A stretch of 59,257 nucleotides of DNA from Rhodothermaceae bacterium (GTDB lineage: Bacteria; Bacteroidota; Rhodothermia; Rhodothermales; Bin80): NCBI GenBank assembly GCA_009841335.1, contig VXLY01000094.1, positions 1 through 59,257 of the forward strand. The letters are read 5' to 3'. A model generated the notes under the pieces. That model was not told the origin of the DNA. It was given only the letters and a program-made list of their open reading frames with translations, and did not search any database. Below are positions 1 to 8,250 of the stretch, in pieces; position 1 is the first letter of the stretch; every line of letters begins with the position of its first letter. The position numbers were made by a program, and so were the translations under genes.

Positions 1-265
1 CTTGATTTTCACCTTGCACGTGTATGCGGCCGGGTTCCTCATGTTTGCCGTTGGCCTAGGCCTTGACCGGTTGCTGGGCCTAGATATTTTTTTAAATGTG
101 GCGATACTTGGCATGGTATGTCACCTGTATTGGTCTCTTAGGCGTGTTTACTGTCAGGGGCGCCTGCAAACGCTGGTCAAGCAGTGCGGTCTCCTGTTCG
201 TCCACGGTGTTGTTGTAGTGATCGCAATGACCATCATTTTATTGTACGTATTAATGACAATGTAG
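1..265 (+). CDS. C-terminal part of a DUF3667-like membrane protein (5' truncated by window edge)
   Basis: The reading frame is open from the first bases of the window and ends at TAG 263-265, so this is most likely the tail of a longer gene. The roughly 87 visible residues hold two hydrophobic stretches, about residues 5-40 and 66-86, separated by a basic patch with YWSLRRVYCQGRLQTL. A Y-x-x-L-R-R-V-Y-G-Q-like motif between two membrane segments is typical of the C-terminal end of DUF3667 proteins, which are small Bacteroidota membrane proteins of unknown function, often with an N-terminal zinc ribbon. That N-terminal part would lie outside the window. The TTG at position 2 need not be a start codon. 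Function is unknown. The family call rests on the motif and membrane layout only. Confidence 0.55.
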   Translation, partial: LIFTLHVYAAGFLMFAVGLGLDRLLGLDIFLNVAILGMVCHLYWSLRRVYCQGRLQTLVKQCGLLFVHGVVVVIAMTIILLYVLMTM

Positions 266-420
266 CGGGCGATCATATTGTCGTACAGGGAAGTACAGGT
301 ATTCTGTCAGCCTCGTGCTGGATCTGGACAGCCACGAGTTTATCCTTGCCAGTGCTCTCGCCCCATTCACTTTATGCCAGAGGCGTGTCAGTAATGACCA
401 AATCAGTTTGTAGAGTAGAC

Positions 421-1599
421 ATGAATGCTAACCGTGCTTTGCGACGAATTTGCGCTACGCTTGCCATAGGCGCTTGCATGCTGGTCACCGCCCAGGCTCA
501 GGAGTTGTCCTTCACGCTTCACGAGCAGTTAATCATTGGTGATGACGAAGAGGCACCATCCGAGTACCTCCTTCATTACCCCCAAATAGTACGCACGGAC
601 TCGCAAGGTAACATCTACGTCAAAGATGCAAGAAGCGCGGACGTTCGGGTTTTCGACGCGAATGGCCGATATGTAACTACGGTCGGCAAAAGAGGCGAAG
701 GACCAGGCGAATTGCGGGAAGTCTTCGGCATGCACGTAGATGGCGACGACCGGCTAATTGTGGCCGACCGAATGAGCCGGCGTCTCACGATTTTCACGGA
801 TATGGGCAAGAGCTTCACAACAAAGTCTCTTGCAGAAGACGGGAGGACGATCGCCCCGAGGCCAATCCTGTCTCTTGACAATTCCTTTGTGCTCAAGTAT
901 GTGAAGCTTTTTGCAAATCCTGAAGGAGGCCCAAGTATCATGGACGACATGGTTCTTCATACGTATGATGTGGATTTTAACCGACTAGAGACTTTTGCCC
1001 AATTGGATGATATCTACGACTTGGACGATCCATTCCTGAACGCGTATTCCACCGTGGCCGGGGCGGTGTATGTGACAACCAATGGGACGGACACCATAGT
1101 CTTGGCTCCTTTCGTGTACGGTGGGTACATTTACCGATACACACGGTCAAATGACAAGTGGGTCATGGAGAAGCTAAAAGGGGGGCCTGTCCCCACGAGG
1201 ACATTCATACCCGTCAGCCAGAAAGATAGGGAGGAAAACCAAGACATTTATAGGGGTTCTATTTCAACCTCAGGCCCCACTGGGACGTACCGTGCGAGGA
1301 TTTTCAGCCGGAGTAGCGGCGTGGCTATTCTGAGCACAGGCGAGATCCTTCATTTCCCTTTTCGGACCCCACTGAAACAGGATTTTGAGCCACGAGCGGA
1401 ACTATTTAATCAGAATGGGGACTTGGTTGGCTATGGCCAGCTGCAATTCGACAACCCTGAGTTAAACGGAAATGCTCGCGTAATGGAGTCCATCCGCATC
1501 CAGTGGATTGACACGGCTGATCGTCTATACCTTGCCCGGAAGAACGGTGAAGGCTTCTTTGTGCTCAGTGTTGCGAATCTAGAAATCAGTTCAAAATGA
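421..1599 (+). CDS. Exported 6-bladed beta-propeller protein
   Basis: The frame is open from 184, but the start is best placed at ATG 421. From there the protein opens with a clear signal peptide: basic residues, then LAIGACMLVTAQAQ with likely cleavage after AQA. ATG 394 is an alternative that adds nine residues. The 392-residue product has NHL-like propeller blades near the N terminus, for example DSQGNIYVKDARSADVRVFD followed by GRYVTTVGKRGEGPGEL, and then VDGDDRLIVADRMSRRLTIF. The GxGPGE turn and D-x-x-G-N-I-Y-V-x-D pattern are hallmarks of the 6-bladed beta-propeller family common in Bacteroidota exported proteins. These usually act as binding scaffolds, and no catalytic motif is seen. 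It has no C-terminal sorting domain, so it is probably periplasmic. It stands alone, 155 nt after the membrane protein gene. Confidence 0.75.
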   Translation: MNANRALRRICATLAIGACMLVTAQAQELSFTLHEQLIIGDDEEAPSEYLLHYPQIVRTDSQGNIYVKDARSADVRVFDANGRYVTTVGKRGEGPGELREVFGMHVDGDDRLIVADRMSRRLTIFTDMGKSFTTKSLAEDGRTIAPRPILSLDNSFVLKYVKLFANPEGGPSIMDDMVLHTYDVDFNRLETFAQLDDIYDLDDPFLNAYSTVAGAVYVTTNGTDTIVLAPFVYGGYIYRYTRSNDKWVMEKLKGGPVPTRTFIPVSQKDREENQDIYRGSISTSGPTGTYRARIFSRSSGVAILSTGEILHFPFRTPLKQDFEPRAELFNQNGDLVGYGQLQFDNPELNGNARVMESIRIQWIDTADRLYLARKNGEGFFVLSVANLEISSK

Positions 1600-2106
1600 G
1601 TCGCGAGTATTGCTGCAACTGTGCAACACTGGCGCATTAGTCAAGAAACGCGTTAACACCGGGTTCAGCGGGACCATTGAATCCCGAGCTTGTCCAACCC
1701 TTTAAAATCCGGGGCACTTGCAGAGATTCAATTCATAGGGGTAAACTCCCACAGAAAACTCGACGGCGTAGAATGCGCCGAATGCGTGTGCCTTTGACGT
1801 CCGCTCCGATCAATCCCTCCGCAGCTTAGGGGGCGCCCTGCACCCGTAGCGCCCCTGTATCGTTATCTCGTCCCTATAAGCATCCGTGCCCCAAAGTTGA
1901 CGGCCCCGGAGGTTGGTTGATCGTATCCCACGGGAATACTCGTCCGATTCGACGTTATCTGCATCAAGGATGCTTGCCTCGTGCTCAGTTCCGCTGACCT
2001 ATCGCCAAACCAATTGTCGTTGAGAATTTCCTTGTCCATTCACTGGTCAAAAGGGACAATAAACCGAACGCTTATAGCATGCAGTCGGGTCAGTATTCAC
2101 ATTAAA
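1600..2106. other. 507-nt gap between convergent genes; no gene seen
   Basis: The convergent 3' ends of the propeller gene and the phosphatase gene bracket this stretch. Short frames exist on both strands but none has a signal peptide, family motif or neighbouring ribosome site. One GC-rich inverted repeat at 1828-1856 is listed separately. The rest is unassigned. Confidence 0.5.
1828..1856. other. GC-rich inverted repeat (possible convergent-gene terminator hairpin)
   Basis: AGGGGGCGC at 1828-1836 can pair with GCGCCCCT at 1849-1856 across a 12-nt loop. It lies between two convergent genes, where a bidirectional terminator would be useful. Neither side has a T tract, so intrinsic termination is uncertain. 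Confidence 0.35.
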
Positions 2107-2895
2107 TTAGGCCCGCGGGTGCTTCCAGTAATCCAGATGAGAGAAAAACTGGTCAACCAGGACGGAAGGTCCACCTACCATCGGGAGCGGTGCCGGTCGA
2201 CCGTCAAGAAGCACTGACAAATCACAATTGCTTCCATCCAAGTAGCGCAGGACCCCACCATTTGCACGCAACATCGCGTATCCCGGCGCCAAGTCCCATA
2301 TCTTGTCCTGTCCAATCAAAACTATATCCGCTCCCCCCGTCGCTACCAAAGACAAGTGGATGGACGCCGTTCCCAGTGAAAAAATGCGACCCGGAAAAGA
2401 CTCTGCAAGCGTATAATGCTGATGGGGCCGCGTGTGTGTCAACAAGATCATGTCGGCATCCAGCGAAGTACGCTCACTCAGTGACCTGACCACATCACCC
2501 CGAAATACAGTCTTTCCAGTCGAATGAAAATAATCCCCCGTAGAGGGCACACGTATAAACCCTGCGACCGGCTGACCCTCCTCTATCAGCCCCAACGCAA
2601 TGGCCCAACTCGGAATTCCGGCAACGAATGATACCGTGCCGTCAATTGGGTCAACCGTCCAATAACGCGAACCCTGCCGTGGCGTACGTACTATGTCGTC
2701 TTCCTCTGCTATAATGCCATCCTGTGGAAAGTGCTGCGTGAGTGCCTTGATGAGATACTTCTGGATAGCTTCATCCGCCGCGGTAACCGGCGAACCGTCA
2801 CGCTTGATCTGATGGGATGAACGAAGAAACCACTCCATAGCGTGCCTGGAAGCAGACTCCAGTAGTGAGCGAATGAACTTGTCTAGTGGTTCCAT
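2107..2895 (-). CDS. Inositol monophosphatase family phosphatase (HisN/SuhB-like)
   Basis: A Mg2+-dependent phosphomonoesterase of the inositol monophosphatase fold, 262 residues, the usual length. The metal-site motifs are present: EEDD for the first metal glutamate (about residues 64-67), DPIDGTVSF for the second site (about 82-90), and WDLAPGYAML for the W-D-x-A-x-G motif near residue 200. DGSPVTAADE near residue 36 matches the family's K-x-D-G-S-P-V-T-x-A-D signature. Substrate cannot be told from motifs. Members act on inositol phosphate, histidinol phosphate (HisN), 3'-phosphoadenosine 5'-phosphate or fructose bisphosphate. A his cluster lies 15 kb away without a visible histidinol-phosphatase, so HisN is a plausible but unproven role. 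It diverges from the sulfotransferase gene, with about 108 nt between starts. Confidence 0.85.
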   Translation of the reverse strand: MEPLDKFIRSLLESASRHAMEWFLRSSHQIKRDGSPVTAADEAIQKYLIKALTQHFPQDGIIAEEDDIVRTPRQGSRYWTVDPIDGTVSFVAGIPSWAIALGLIEEGQPVAGFIRVPSTGDYFHSTGKTVFRGDVVRSLSERTSLDADMILLTHTRPHQHYTLAESFPGRIFSLGTASIHLSLVATGGADIVLIGQDKIWDLAPGYAMLRANGGVLRYLDGSNCDLSVLLDGRPAPLPMVGGPSVLVDQFFSHLDYWKHPRA

Positions 2896-3003
2896 AATCG
2901 TTAACTATTGTATTTCGTTCGAGTAGCTCAAAAATATTCTTTCTGTGTAAAAGCCACAAATTAACGCACCTTCCGTACCTTAATCCACCCAAAACGATTC
3001 GCT

Positions 3004-3723
3004 ATGCCCATACGCCTTAATCTTTGTAGCGGTCCCAGAAATGTATCTACCGCACTCATGTATGCGTTCGCTCAACGCTCTGATACGCATGTGGTTGACG
3101 AGCCACTCTATGCCCACTACTTGCAGGTCACCGGGGCGCAGCATCCCGGACGTGACGATATTTTGACCTGTATGGATTCAGTGGGTTCGCGTGTGGTTAA
3201 ACAGTCTCTACTCGGCCCGTGCGACCGTCCCATACTTTTTGTCAAAAATATGGGACATCATCTTGTGAACCTTGACTTGGAGTTCCTGAATCAAATGACA
3301 ACCGTTATGCTGATTCGGGATCCTGAGCAAATGTTGCCTTCGCTCATTAACCAGGTTCCGCGGCCTGCACTCGCTGACACAGCATTGGCCAGACAACGGG
3401 AGGTCTTTGATTATCTTGTAAAACAGGGACAGACGCCGTGCGTGCTTGATGCACGTGAGATATTGATGAACCCGGAAAAGGTCCTTCGACTCCTGTGCGA
3501 ACGGCTCGAGATTGCCTTTGAACCTTCCATGCTGCACTGGGACAAAGGAGGCAGGCCCGAAGACGGCGTTTGGGCGCAGCATTGGTATCACGTAGTTCAT
3601 AAGTCCACAGGCTTCGCACCGTACGTGCATAAATCAGCTCCATTTCCGGCTTTTCTGCGCCCATTGCTTGAGGAATGCGTTCCGCATTACGAATACCTTT
3701 TCCAATACGTTATCAAGGCCTGA
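3004..3723 (+). CDS. Sulfotransferase-like P-loop protein paired with an aminotransferase
   Basis: A 239-residue protein with an N-terminal CSGPRNVSTALMYAF motif. This is the 5'-phosphosulfate-binding loop of the sulfotransferase superfamily, placed right after the first beta strand (residues 8-22). VDEPLYAHY follows at about 32-40, and TVMLIRDPEQMLPSL near residue 100 matches the 3'-phosphate-binding R-D-P strand. The stop is three bases before the ATG of the class IV aminotransferase, so the two are almost certainly cotranscribed. Plant branched-chain aminotransferase-like proteins carry a similar P-loop domain fused in front of an aminotransferase domain, so this pair may be the unfused bacterial counterpart. 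The acceptor is unknown. The protein could also bind a nucleotide without transferring sulfate. Confidence 0.75.
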   Translation: MPIRLNLCSGPRNVSTALMYAFAQRSDTHVVDEPLYAHYLQVTGAQHPGRDDILTCMDSVGSRVVKQSLLGPCDRPILFVKNMGHHLVNLDLEFLNQMTTVMLIRDPEQMLPSLINQVPRPALADTALARQREVFDYLVKQGQTPCVLDAREILMNPEKVLRLLCERLEIAFEPSMLHWDKGGRPEDGVWAQHWYHVVHKSTGFAPYVHKSAPFPAFLRPLLEECVPHYEYLFQYVIKA

Positions 3724-3726
3724 AAA

Positions 3727-4632
3727 ATGCACATCTCAATTCCAGATAGTCGCAACGACAACATCGTCGTCTGGGTCAAGGATCGCCTGCTCCCTCGATC
3801 AGAAGCCAAAGTATCCGTATTTGACAGCGTGGTCCAAGGCGGAGATGCGGTATGGGAAGGCCTCCGCGTATATGACGGACGAGTTTTTGAGCTGGACGCG
3901 CATCTGAACCGGCTCATGGACTCTGCACACACAATGGGCTTCACAGACGTACCCTCGCGCGAGTTTGTTACAGATGCCTTGTTTGCCACACTGAAAGCCA
4001 ATGGGATGCGGGATGACACGCATATTCGTTTGACTCTTACCCGCGGAGAAAAAACGACTTCCGGTATGGATCCGCGGCTCAACGTGTACGGTCCGACGCT
4101 GATTGTTTTGGCTGAATGGAAAAAGCCTGTTTATGCAAGAAGTGGTATTCGCCTCATTACTTCTTCCGTGCGCCGTAATACCCCGCAATGCCTAGACTCC
4201 AAGATTCACCATAACAACCTGATCAATAACATACTGGCCAAGATTCAGGCCAACTTGGCCGGCGTCGATGATGCGTTAATGCTGGATATACAGGGCTTCC
4301 TTTCAGAAACCAACGCAACAAACGTATTTCTCGTCAAGTATGGCCAGCTGCTGACGCCTTATGCAGACAGCTGCCTGCATGGTATCACACGGGCAAAAGT
4401 GCTGACTCTGGCCGGAGAACTCGGCATCCCGGCCACCGAGCGAAATCTCTCTCCGACCGAAATGTATACCGCGGACGAGATGTTTGCCACGGGAACCATG
4501 GGGGAATTGTCCCCGGTGCTTGAGGTGGACGGACGTGTGATCGGCAGCGGGGAACCCGGTCCGATGACCCTGCAACTACGCAACGCCTATTGGAAAAAAA
4601 CCCAGTCCGAAGGCACACCCCTTCCCTTCTGA
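3727..4632 (+). CDS. Class IV (branched-chain/D-amino-acid type) PLP aminotransferase
   Basis: A 301-residue fold-type IV pyridoxal-phosphate enzyme. Visible family motifs are VFDSVVQGGDAVWEGLRVYD (about 30-49), HLNRLMDSA (about 59-67), and DSKIHHNNLINNILAK with the PLP lysine (about 157-172). FLSETNATNVFLVK follows near residue 193. The last matches the E-x-x-x-x-N-[LIV]-F signature of branched-chain aminotransferases, D-amino-acid transaminases and aminodeoxychorismate lyase. The C-terminal GTMGELSPVLEVDGRVIG is also typical. The exact substrate is not determined. Its tight link to a sulfotransferase-like gene sets it apart from a standard ilvE, and the gene is not near branched-chain synthesis genes. 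It converges with queE, whose stop codon directly abuts this one. Confidence 0.85.
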   Translation: MHISIPDSRNDNIVVWVKDRLLPRSEAKVSVFDSVVQGGDAVWEGLRVYDGRVFELDAHLNRLMDSAHTMGFTDVPSREFVTDALFATLKANGMRDDTHIRLTLTRGEKTTSGMDPRLNVYGPTLIVLAEWKKPVYARSGIRLITSSVRRNTPQCLDSKIHHNNLINNILAKIQANLAGVDDALMLDIQGFLSETNATNVFLVKYGQLLTPYADSCLHGITRAKVLTLAGELGIPATERNLSPTEMYTADEMFATGTMGELSPVLEVDGRVIGSGEPGPMTLQLRNAYWKKTQSEGTPLPF

Positions 4633-5274
4633 TCAAGGGATGCCCAAAACTTTGTGGGTCTGGACGCTGAGCCTCCACTGCGGGTTCTGCAGACAGTAAT
4701 TCAGCGCTGCTTTCGTATTGTCCGCAAGTTCCGGGCCATCCATTGGCTGCAGGAAAAAATGATCAAAGGCAAGCGATTCAAACTGAACCGGCATAGCCCC
4801 GGGCTGTGGAAAGACCAGTTTCAACTCGTTTCCCTCTACAAGAACCAAAGGAGCGTCTGCCTTGGGACTCACACATATCCAGTCCAGTCCCGGGGGTGGA
4901 ATAAGCGTACCATTGGTTTCAATGGCGACCTCGAATCCAAAGAACTGGAGCGCCTGTATCAGATCTGCATCCAGTTGCAGTAGCGGTTCACCTCCTGTGC
5001 AAACCACATAAGGCCTGGCATATGGCGCCGTGCTGTCTGGCCAAGCTGTACGTACAGCATTCGCCAGCTCTGTCGGCGTAGCAAAGCGTCCGCCCCCGAT
5101 CCCGTCCAATCCAACAAAATCAGTATCGCAAAACTTACATACAGCGGTGGAGCGATCTCGCTCGTATCCGCTCCACAGGTTACAGCCGGCAAAGCGCAAA
5201 AATACTGCGGGGCGCCCGGTCATGTGGCCCTCCCCTTGAAGCGTATAGTAAATCTCTTTTACTGCGTAAGCCAT
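4633..5274 (-). CDS. queE: 7-carboxy-7-deazaguanine synthase
   Basis: A radical-SAM enzyme that converts 6-carboxy-tetrahydropterin to 7-carboxy-7-deazaguanine in queuosine precursor synthesis. The frame extends to 5355, but ATG 5274 gives the canonical N terminus MAYAVKEIYYTLQGEG. The result is 213 residues, with a 16-nt overlap of the upstream thioesterase gene. The iron-sulfur ligands follow the QueE variant spacing C-x14-C-x2-C: FAGCNLWSGYE, then VCKFCDTDF. VCTGGEPLLQLD is the SAM-binding GGEP motif, and VAIETNGTL and VSPKA follow as usual. Other queuosine genes are not in the window. Overlap with the thioesterase suggests translational coupling and a shared message. Confidence 0.93.
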   Translation of the reverse strand: MAYAVKEIYYTLQGEGHMTGRPAVFLRFAGCNLWSGYERDRSTAVCKFCDTDFVGLDGIGGGRFATPTELANAVRTAWPDSTAPYARPYVVCTGGEPLLQLDADLIQALQFFGFEVAIETNGTLIPPPGLDWICVSPKADAPLVLVEGNELKLVFPQPGAMPVQFESLAFDHFFLQPMDGPELADNTKAALNYCLQNPQWRLSVQTHKVLGIP

Positions 5275-5732
5275 GCAAGCCGGTCTTCCGGTGCAGGTGC
5301 GTTGATTCCCCAGTCCAGTATGGCCAGAGTCAAACGGCTGGAGGTAATCTGCCACCCGTCTTCGTCCACAATATCAATCTGCCAGACTTGGGTTCTTTGT
5401 CCCAAGTGTAACGGCTTGGCAGTCCCTACAACCAAGCCGGCACGGATCGCACGCAAATGATTGGCATTTACCTCAAGGCCAACGCAAAAATGCCTGTGTA
5501 AATCCACACACAGCGATCCTGCAACACTCCCAACGGTTTCTGCCAGTACTACCGAAGCACCTCCGTGCAGCAACCCTGCCGGTTGTTTCGTACGATGATC
5601 AACCGGCATGGACGCGGAAAGATAATCGGGCCCGAGAGCTGTGAACGTGATACCCAAGTGCTCGACCATAGAGCCCTTGCCACGCCGATTGAGTTGTTCC
5701 AGTGTCGGTTCGTGCTTCCAGATTCTCTTCAT
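5259..5732 (-). CDS. menI: Hotdog-fold acyl-CoA thioesterase, MenI (YdiI)-like
   Basis: A 157-residue hotdog-fold thioesterase, starting at ATG 5732 where the protein opens MKRIWKHEPTLEQLN. An upstream ATG at 5762 would add ten residues. The active-site helix reads LLHGGASVVLAETVGSVAG, with the catalytic glutamate in LAET. Further blocks VGLEVNANHLRAIRAG, KPLHLGQRTQVWQIDI and SSRLTLAIL closely follow E. coli YdiI/MenI. MenI hydrolyses 1,4-dihydroxy-2-naphthoyl-CoA in menaquinone synthesis. Paralogues in the same subfamily act on other aryl-CoAs, and no other men gene is nearby, so the substrate is inferred. The stop codon lies inside the start of queE. Confidence 0.85.
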   Translation of the reverse strand: MKRIWKHEPTLEQLNRRGKGSMVEHLGITFTALGPDYLSASMPVDHRTKQPAGLLHGGASVVLAETVGSVAGSLCVDLHRHFCVGLEVNANHLRAIRAGLVVGTAKPLHLGQRTQVWQIDIVDEDGWQITSSRLTLAILDWGINAPAPEDRLAWLTQ

Positions 5733-5838
5733 TGTTTTTGAAATGTTGATTACTGCCGGCACCCCTTACCTCATTGTGATAAGCCATGACGGTACAACCC
5801 CTTATACGCATACATACGGAATTCTGCCGCTGACCCAA

Positions 5839-6759
5839 TCAGATCAGTTGCTTGCGCCAGTAACGAGCCAGTCCGTACCAACTCTCGCGCGGTTGCCCCA
5901 TGTAACCATAAGGCTCCTGATCAGCAATTCCTACCGAAGCTTTCATGAGGGTCATTTCCGATTCATGAAAGACCGCCGCGCGTGCGACATCCGACTCGTG
6001 ATCAGCATCCAGTGAATGTCGTACTGCATCACTCCAGGCGCGCAGCCGCTCACGCATCCGATGCAAATGCTCTTTCACATCCCTGATCAACCCAAAGTGG
6101 GTCAGGAAAAGTTGCTTAGGGTTCTCCGTTTCCAGCATTGAAAGTGTCTCTTCCCATGCGACCAGATCTATATCTGGCGGTGGAGCTACCGGGATAATGT
6201 GATCCGCTCCTTCAATTCGCATCCCTGCCGCGTCACCGGCAAATACCACGCCTGCTGCATCGTCAAACCAGACGATATGGTGAGAGGCATGTCCGGGTGT
6301 ATAGCATGCCCGCAGGGCTCTCCTGCCTATTTGCAGGAGCGTGCCGTCGGCGATGGCACGAACCTGACTGGCTGGAACCGGCAGGATTGCTCCCCACAAC
6401 GTCTCCATCCGCTCCTTGTAAATCCGGGTCGCACTTCTGATCAACCGTTCAGGGTTGATCAGATGCCTTGCTCCAATCGGGTGCACATGGATCGATACCT
6501 CGGGCAGGTTTGTCGCCAACTGCCCAACGCAACCCGCATGGTCCAGGTGAATGTGCGTCAACACTACATCATTAACCGCCTGCAGCCCGCCTAGAGGAGT
6601 CAATGCACGCTCAAGTGTCTTTAATGTGCTTGTCGGACCTGGATCAACGAGTATGAGTCCAGTATCTGTTTCAAGTACCGCACAGACAATAAGGCGGGAA
6701 CGCCCACGAAACCGTACATCCGCCTGCCATGTGGGAAGTTTTAAATCCAGAAATTTCAC
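5839..6759 (-). CDS. Metallo-beta-lactamase-fold hydrolase
   Basis: An MBL-fold enzyme of about 306 residues. Metal-ligand motifs are THIHLDHAG (H-x-H-x-D-H), a His in CYTPGHASHH, the Asp in VFAGDAAG, and a C-terminal His in LFLTHFG. ILVDPGPT before the first motif fits the fold. GTG 6759 is chosen as start because AAAGG sits nine bases upstream and the protein then begins directly with the first beta strand. A TTG at 6804, abutting the preceding stop, would add 15 poorly conserved residues. Close relatives are annotated only as MBL-fold hydrolases, with glyoxalase II-like or lactonase-like chemistry. The substrate is unknown. It follows the polyferredoxin gene on the same strand. Confidence 0.82.
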   Translation of the reverse strand: MKFLDLKLPTWQADVRFRGRSRLIVCAVLETDTGLILVDPGPTSTLKTLERALTPLGGLQAVNDVVLTHIHLDHAGCVGQLATNLPEVSIHVHPIGARHLINPERLIRSATRIYKERMETLWGAILPVPASQVRAIADGTLLQIGRRALRACYTPGHASHHIVWFDDAAGVVFAGDAAGMRIEGADHIIPVAPPPDIDLVAWEETLSMLETENPKQLFLTHFGLIRDVKEHLHRMRERLRAWSDAVRHSLDADHESDVARAAVFHESEMTLMKASVGIADQEPYGYMGQPRESWYGLARYWRKQLI

Positions 6760-6804
6760 CAGACCAAACCTTTGTCTCTTCTCAAACACATTCCCCGCCC
6801 ACAA

Positions 6805-8241
6805 CTAAACAGGAGAGATTCCCAGGTCCTTGTCCGTCAGAATGGGTATATCCTCCTGTGCCGGAGGCATGAGCGGCCGTTCACGCTGCCATGCCTCATC
6901 CAGTTGCACAGATACGTCATCGTGATGGATCAACACCGGACCATTGTATCGGGCCTTCATTGAACCGTTCTCAAGGCGAAGCACTCCACGCGGACACACG
7001 GTCGCACACATACCGCACCCTACGCATGAGGCCCTCACGATATTCTGTCCTCGCTGCGCATACCACCGAACGTCTATACCCATTTCGCAATAGGTCGAGC
7101 AGTTGCCACACGAGATACACTGTCCGCCATTGGTCGTTATCCTGAACCTGGAAAGGTATTTTTGCAATAACCCTAGAATTGCAGCCATTGGACAACCAAA
7201 ACGACACCACACACGGGAGCCCATAATCGGGTAAAATCCGACTCCAATAACGCCCGCAAAAATCAACCCGATAAAGAATCCATACAGTCTCGAAAATTCA
7301 TTAGACAGTCCACCTAAAAGGCCTCCCCCCGTCCAACTGTTAATCCATAGTGCAAGGGTCGTGACGATTACAAATACCAGCACACTGTGAACCATCCACC
7401 GCTCCACTTTCCAAGCCTTTGTAGACTTATCCGAGAGGTGACGGAAGGGGTCCCCTGCGGTTTCTGCCAGTCCCCCGCAACCACAAACCCAGGAGCAATA
7501 CCACCGCTTACCATAGAAAAAGGTCAGGACTGGGGTGGCGACAAAGGTCATTACCGCCGTCCAAAACAGCAGGAAAATACCAAGTCCGGGCCCCTGGGTC
7601 AGAGAGCTAAAGGTGGACGGCCATAAATAGTCGTACTTGAGCGGCCAGAAGTAACTGAAATAAAACTCAGGCTCATTCAGAAGCAACAATAGGCTCGGCA
7701 GAATAAACGCCAGACCTAACTGAAAGAACATTACCGAGATTGTCCTCAATATCTGATACTTGTTGTCCCGGTACTTTATGAGCATACGGGCGCCCATGAC
7801 CAGGATAGCAAGCGTGTAGAACAATCCATACAGAAACCACTGATCTGAAGGTCTGCCGCGGAGAGCTGCGCTCAGTGCATCCGTACCGCGCACAAGCTGC
7901 TCCAGGTTTGACGGAGTCCAGTAGAGGATGATATAGAACCCGGTGAACACAATTGCCATGATCCAGCCAGCCATTCCCCGGGCGGTCGCACCGGAAAACC
8001 ATACACCATTATTGTTTACTCCGGGTGCCTGCTTCAGCAAGTCTGCAAAGAGCAAGCCGCTACCCACTAGAAAACCGACCATCGCAACCCCCATCGTGAG
8101 CGCGGGGTTGAGTGAGCCATCCCCGACAAGCATCACCAAAAGGGCCAATACGCCCACGCCAATCAGTGCCAAGCCTGTTCTCTGGCGCGCAGAGTATCTG
8201 GATCCTGGAGTCGTGAGTTGCAAACTGGCGTGATGTTCCAT
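6805..8241 (-). CDS. Membrane 4Fe-4S polyferredoxin (NapH/NosR/CcoG-like)
   Basis: A 478-residue inner-membrane protein with about seven to nine hydrophobic segments and a cytoplasm-facing ferredoxin tail. The cysteine clusters are RWYCSWVCGCGGL (about residue 250) and WCRFGCPMAAILG (about 348). Two ferredoxin-type clusters follow: CISCGNCSTYC (about 378) and CVGCGMCATVCPRG (about 406). The first two replace the C-x-x-x-C-P-x-G motifs of NapH, NosR and CcoG, in which membrane cysteines carry electrons across or along the membrane. The ATG lies nine bases after the FAD oxidoreductase stop, so the pair is probably one electron-transfer unit: NAD(P)H to FAD to iron-sulfur to quinone or an unknown acceptor. 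CSWVCGCGG departs from the usual C-x-W-x-C-P-F-G. No nap, nos or cco gene is adjacent. Confidence 0.8.
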   Translation of the reverse strand: MEHHASLQLTTPGSRYSARQRTGLALIGVGVLALLVMLVGDGSLNPALTMGVAMVGFLVGSGLLFADLLKQAPGVNNNGVWFSGATARGMAGWIMAIVFTGFYIILYWTPSNLEQLVRGTDALSAALRGRPSDQWFLYGLFYTLAILVMGARMLIKYRDNKYQILRTISVMFFQLGLAFILPSLLLLLNEPEFYFSYFWPLKYDYLWPSTFSSLTQGPGLGIFLLFWTAVMTFVATPVLTFFYGKRWYCSWVCGCGGLAETAGDPFRHLSDKSTKAWKVERWMVHSVLVFVIVTTLALWINSWTGGGLLGGLSNEFSRLYGFFIGLIFAGVIGVGFYPIMGSRVWCRFGCPMAAILGLLQKYLSRFRITTNGGQCISCGNCSTYCEMGIDVRWYAQRGQNIVRASCVGCGMCATVCPRGVLRLENGSMKARYNGPVLIHHDDVSVQLDEAWQRERPLMPPAQEDIPILTDKDLGISPV

Positions 8242-8250
8242 AACAGTTAC

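Noticed and set aside
184-420. Upstream extension of the 6-bladed propeller gene to position 184
   Set aside because: It overlaps the preceding gene and would bury the clear signal peptide that begins at 421.
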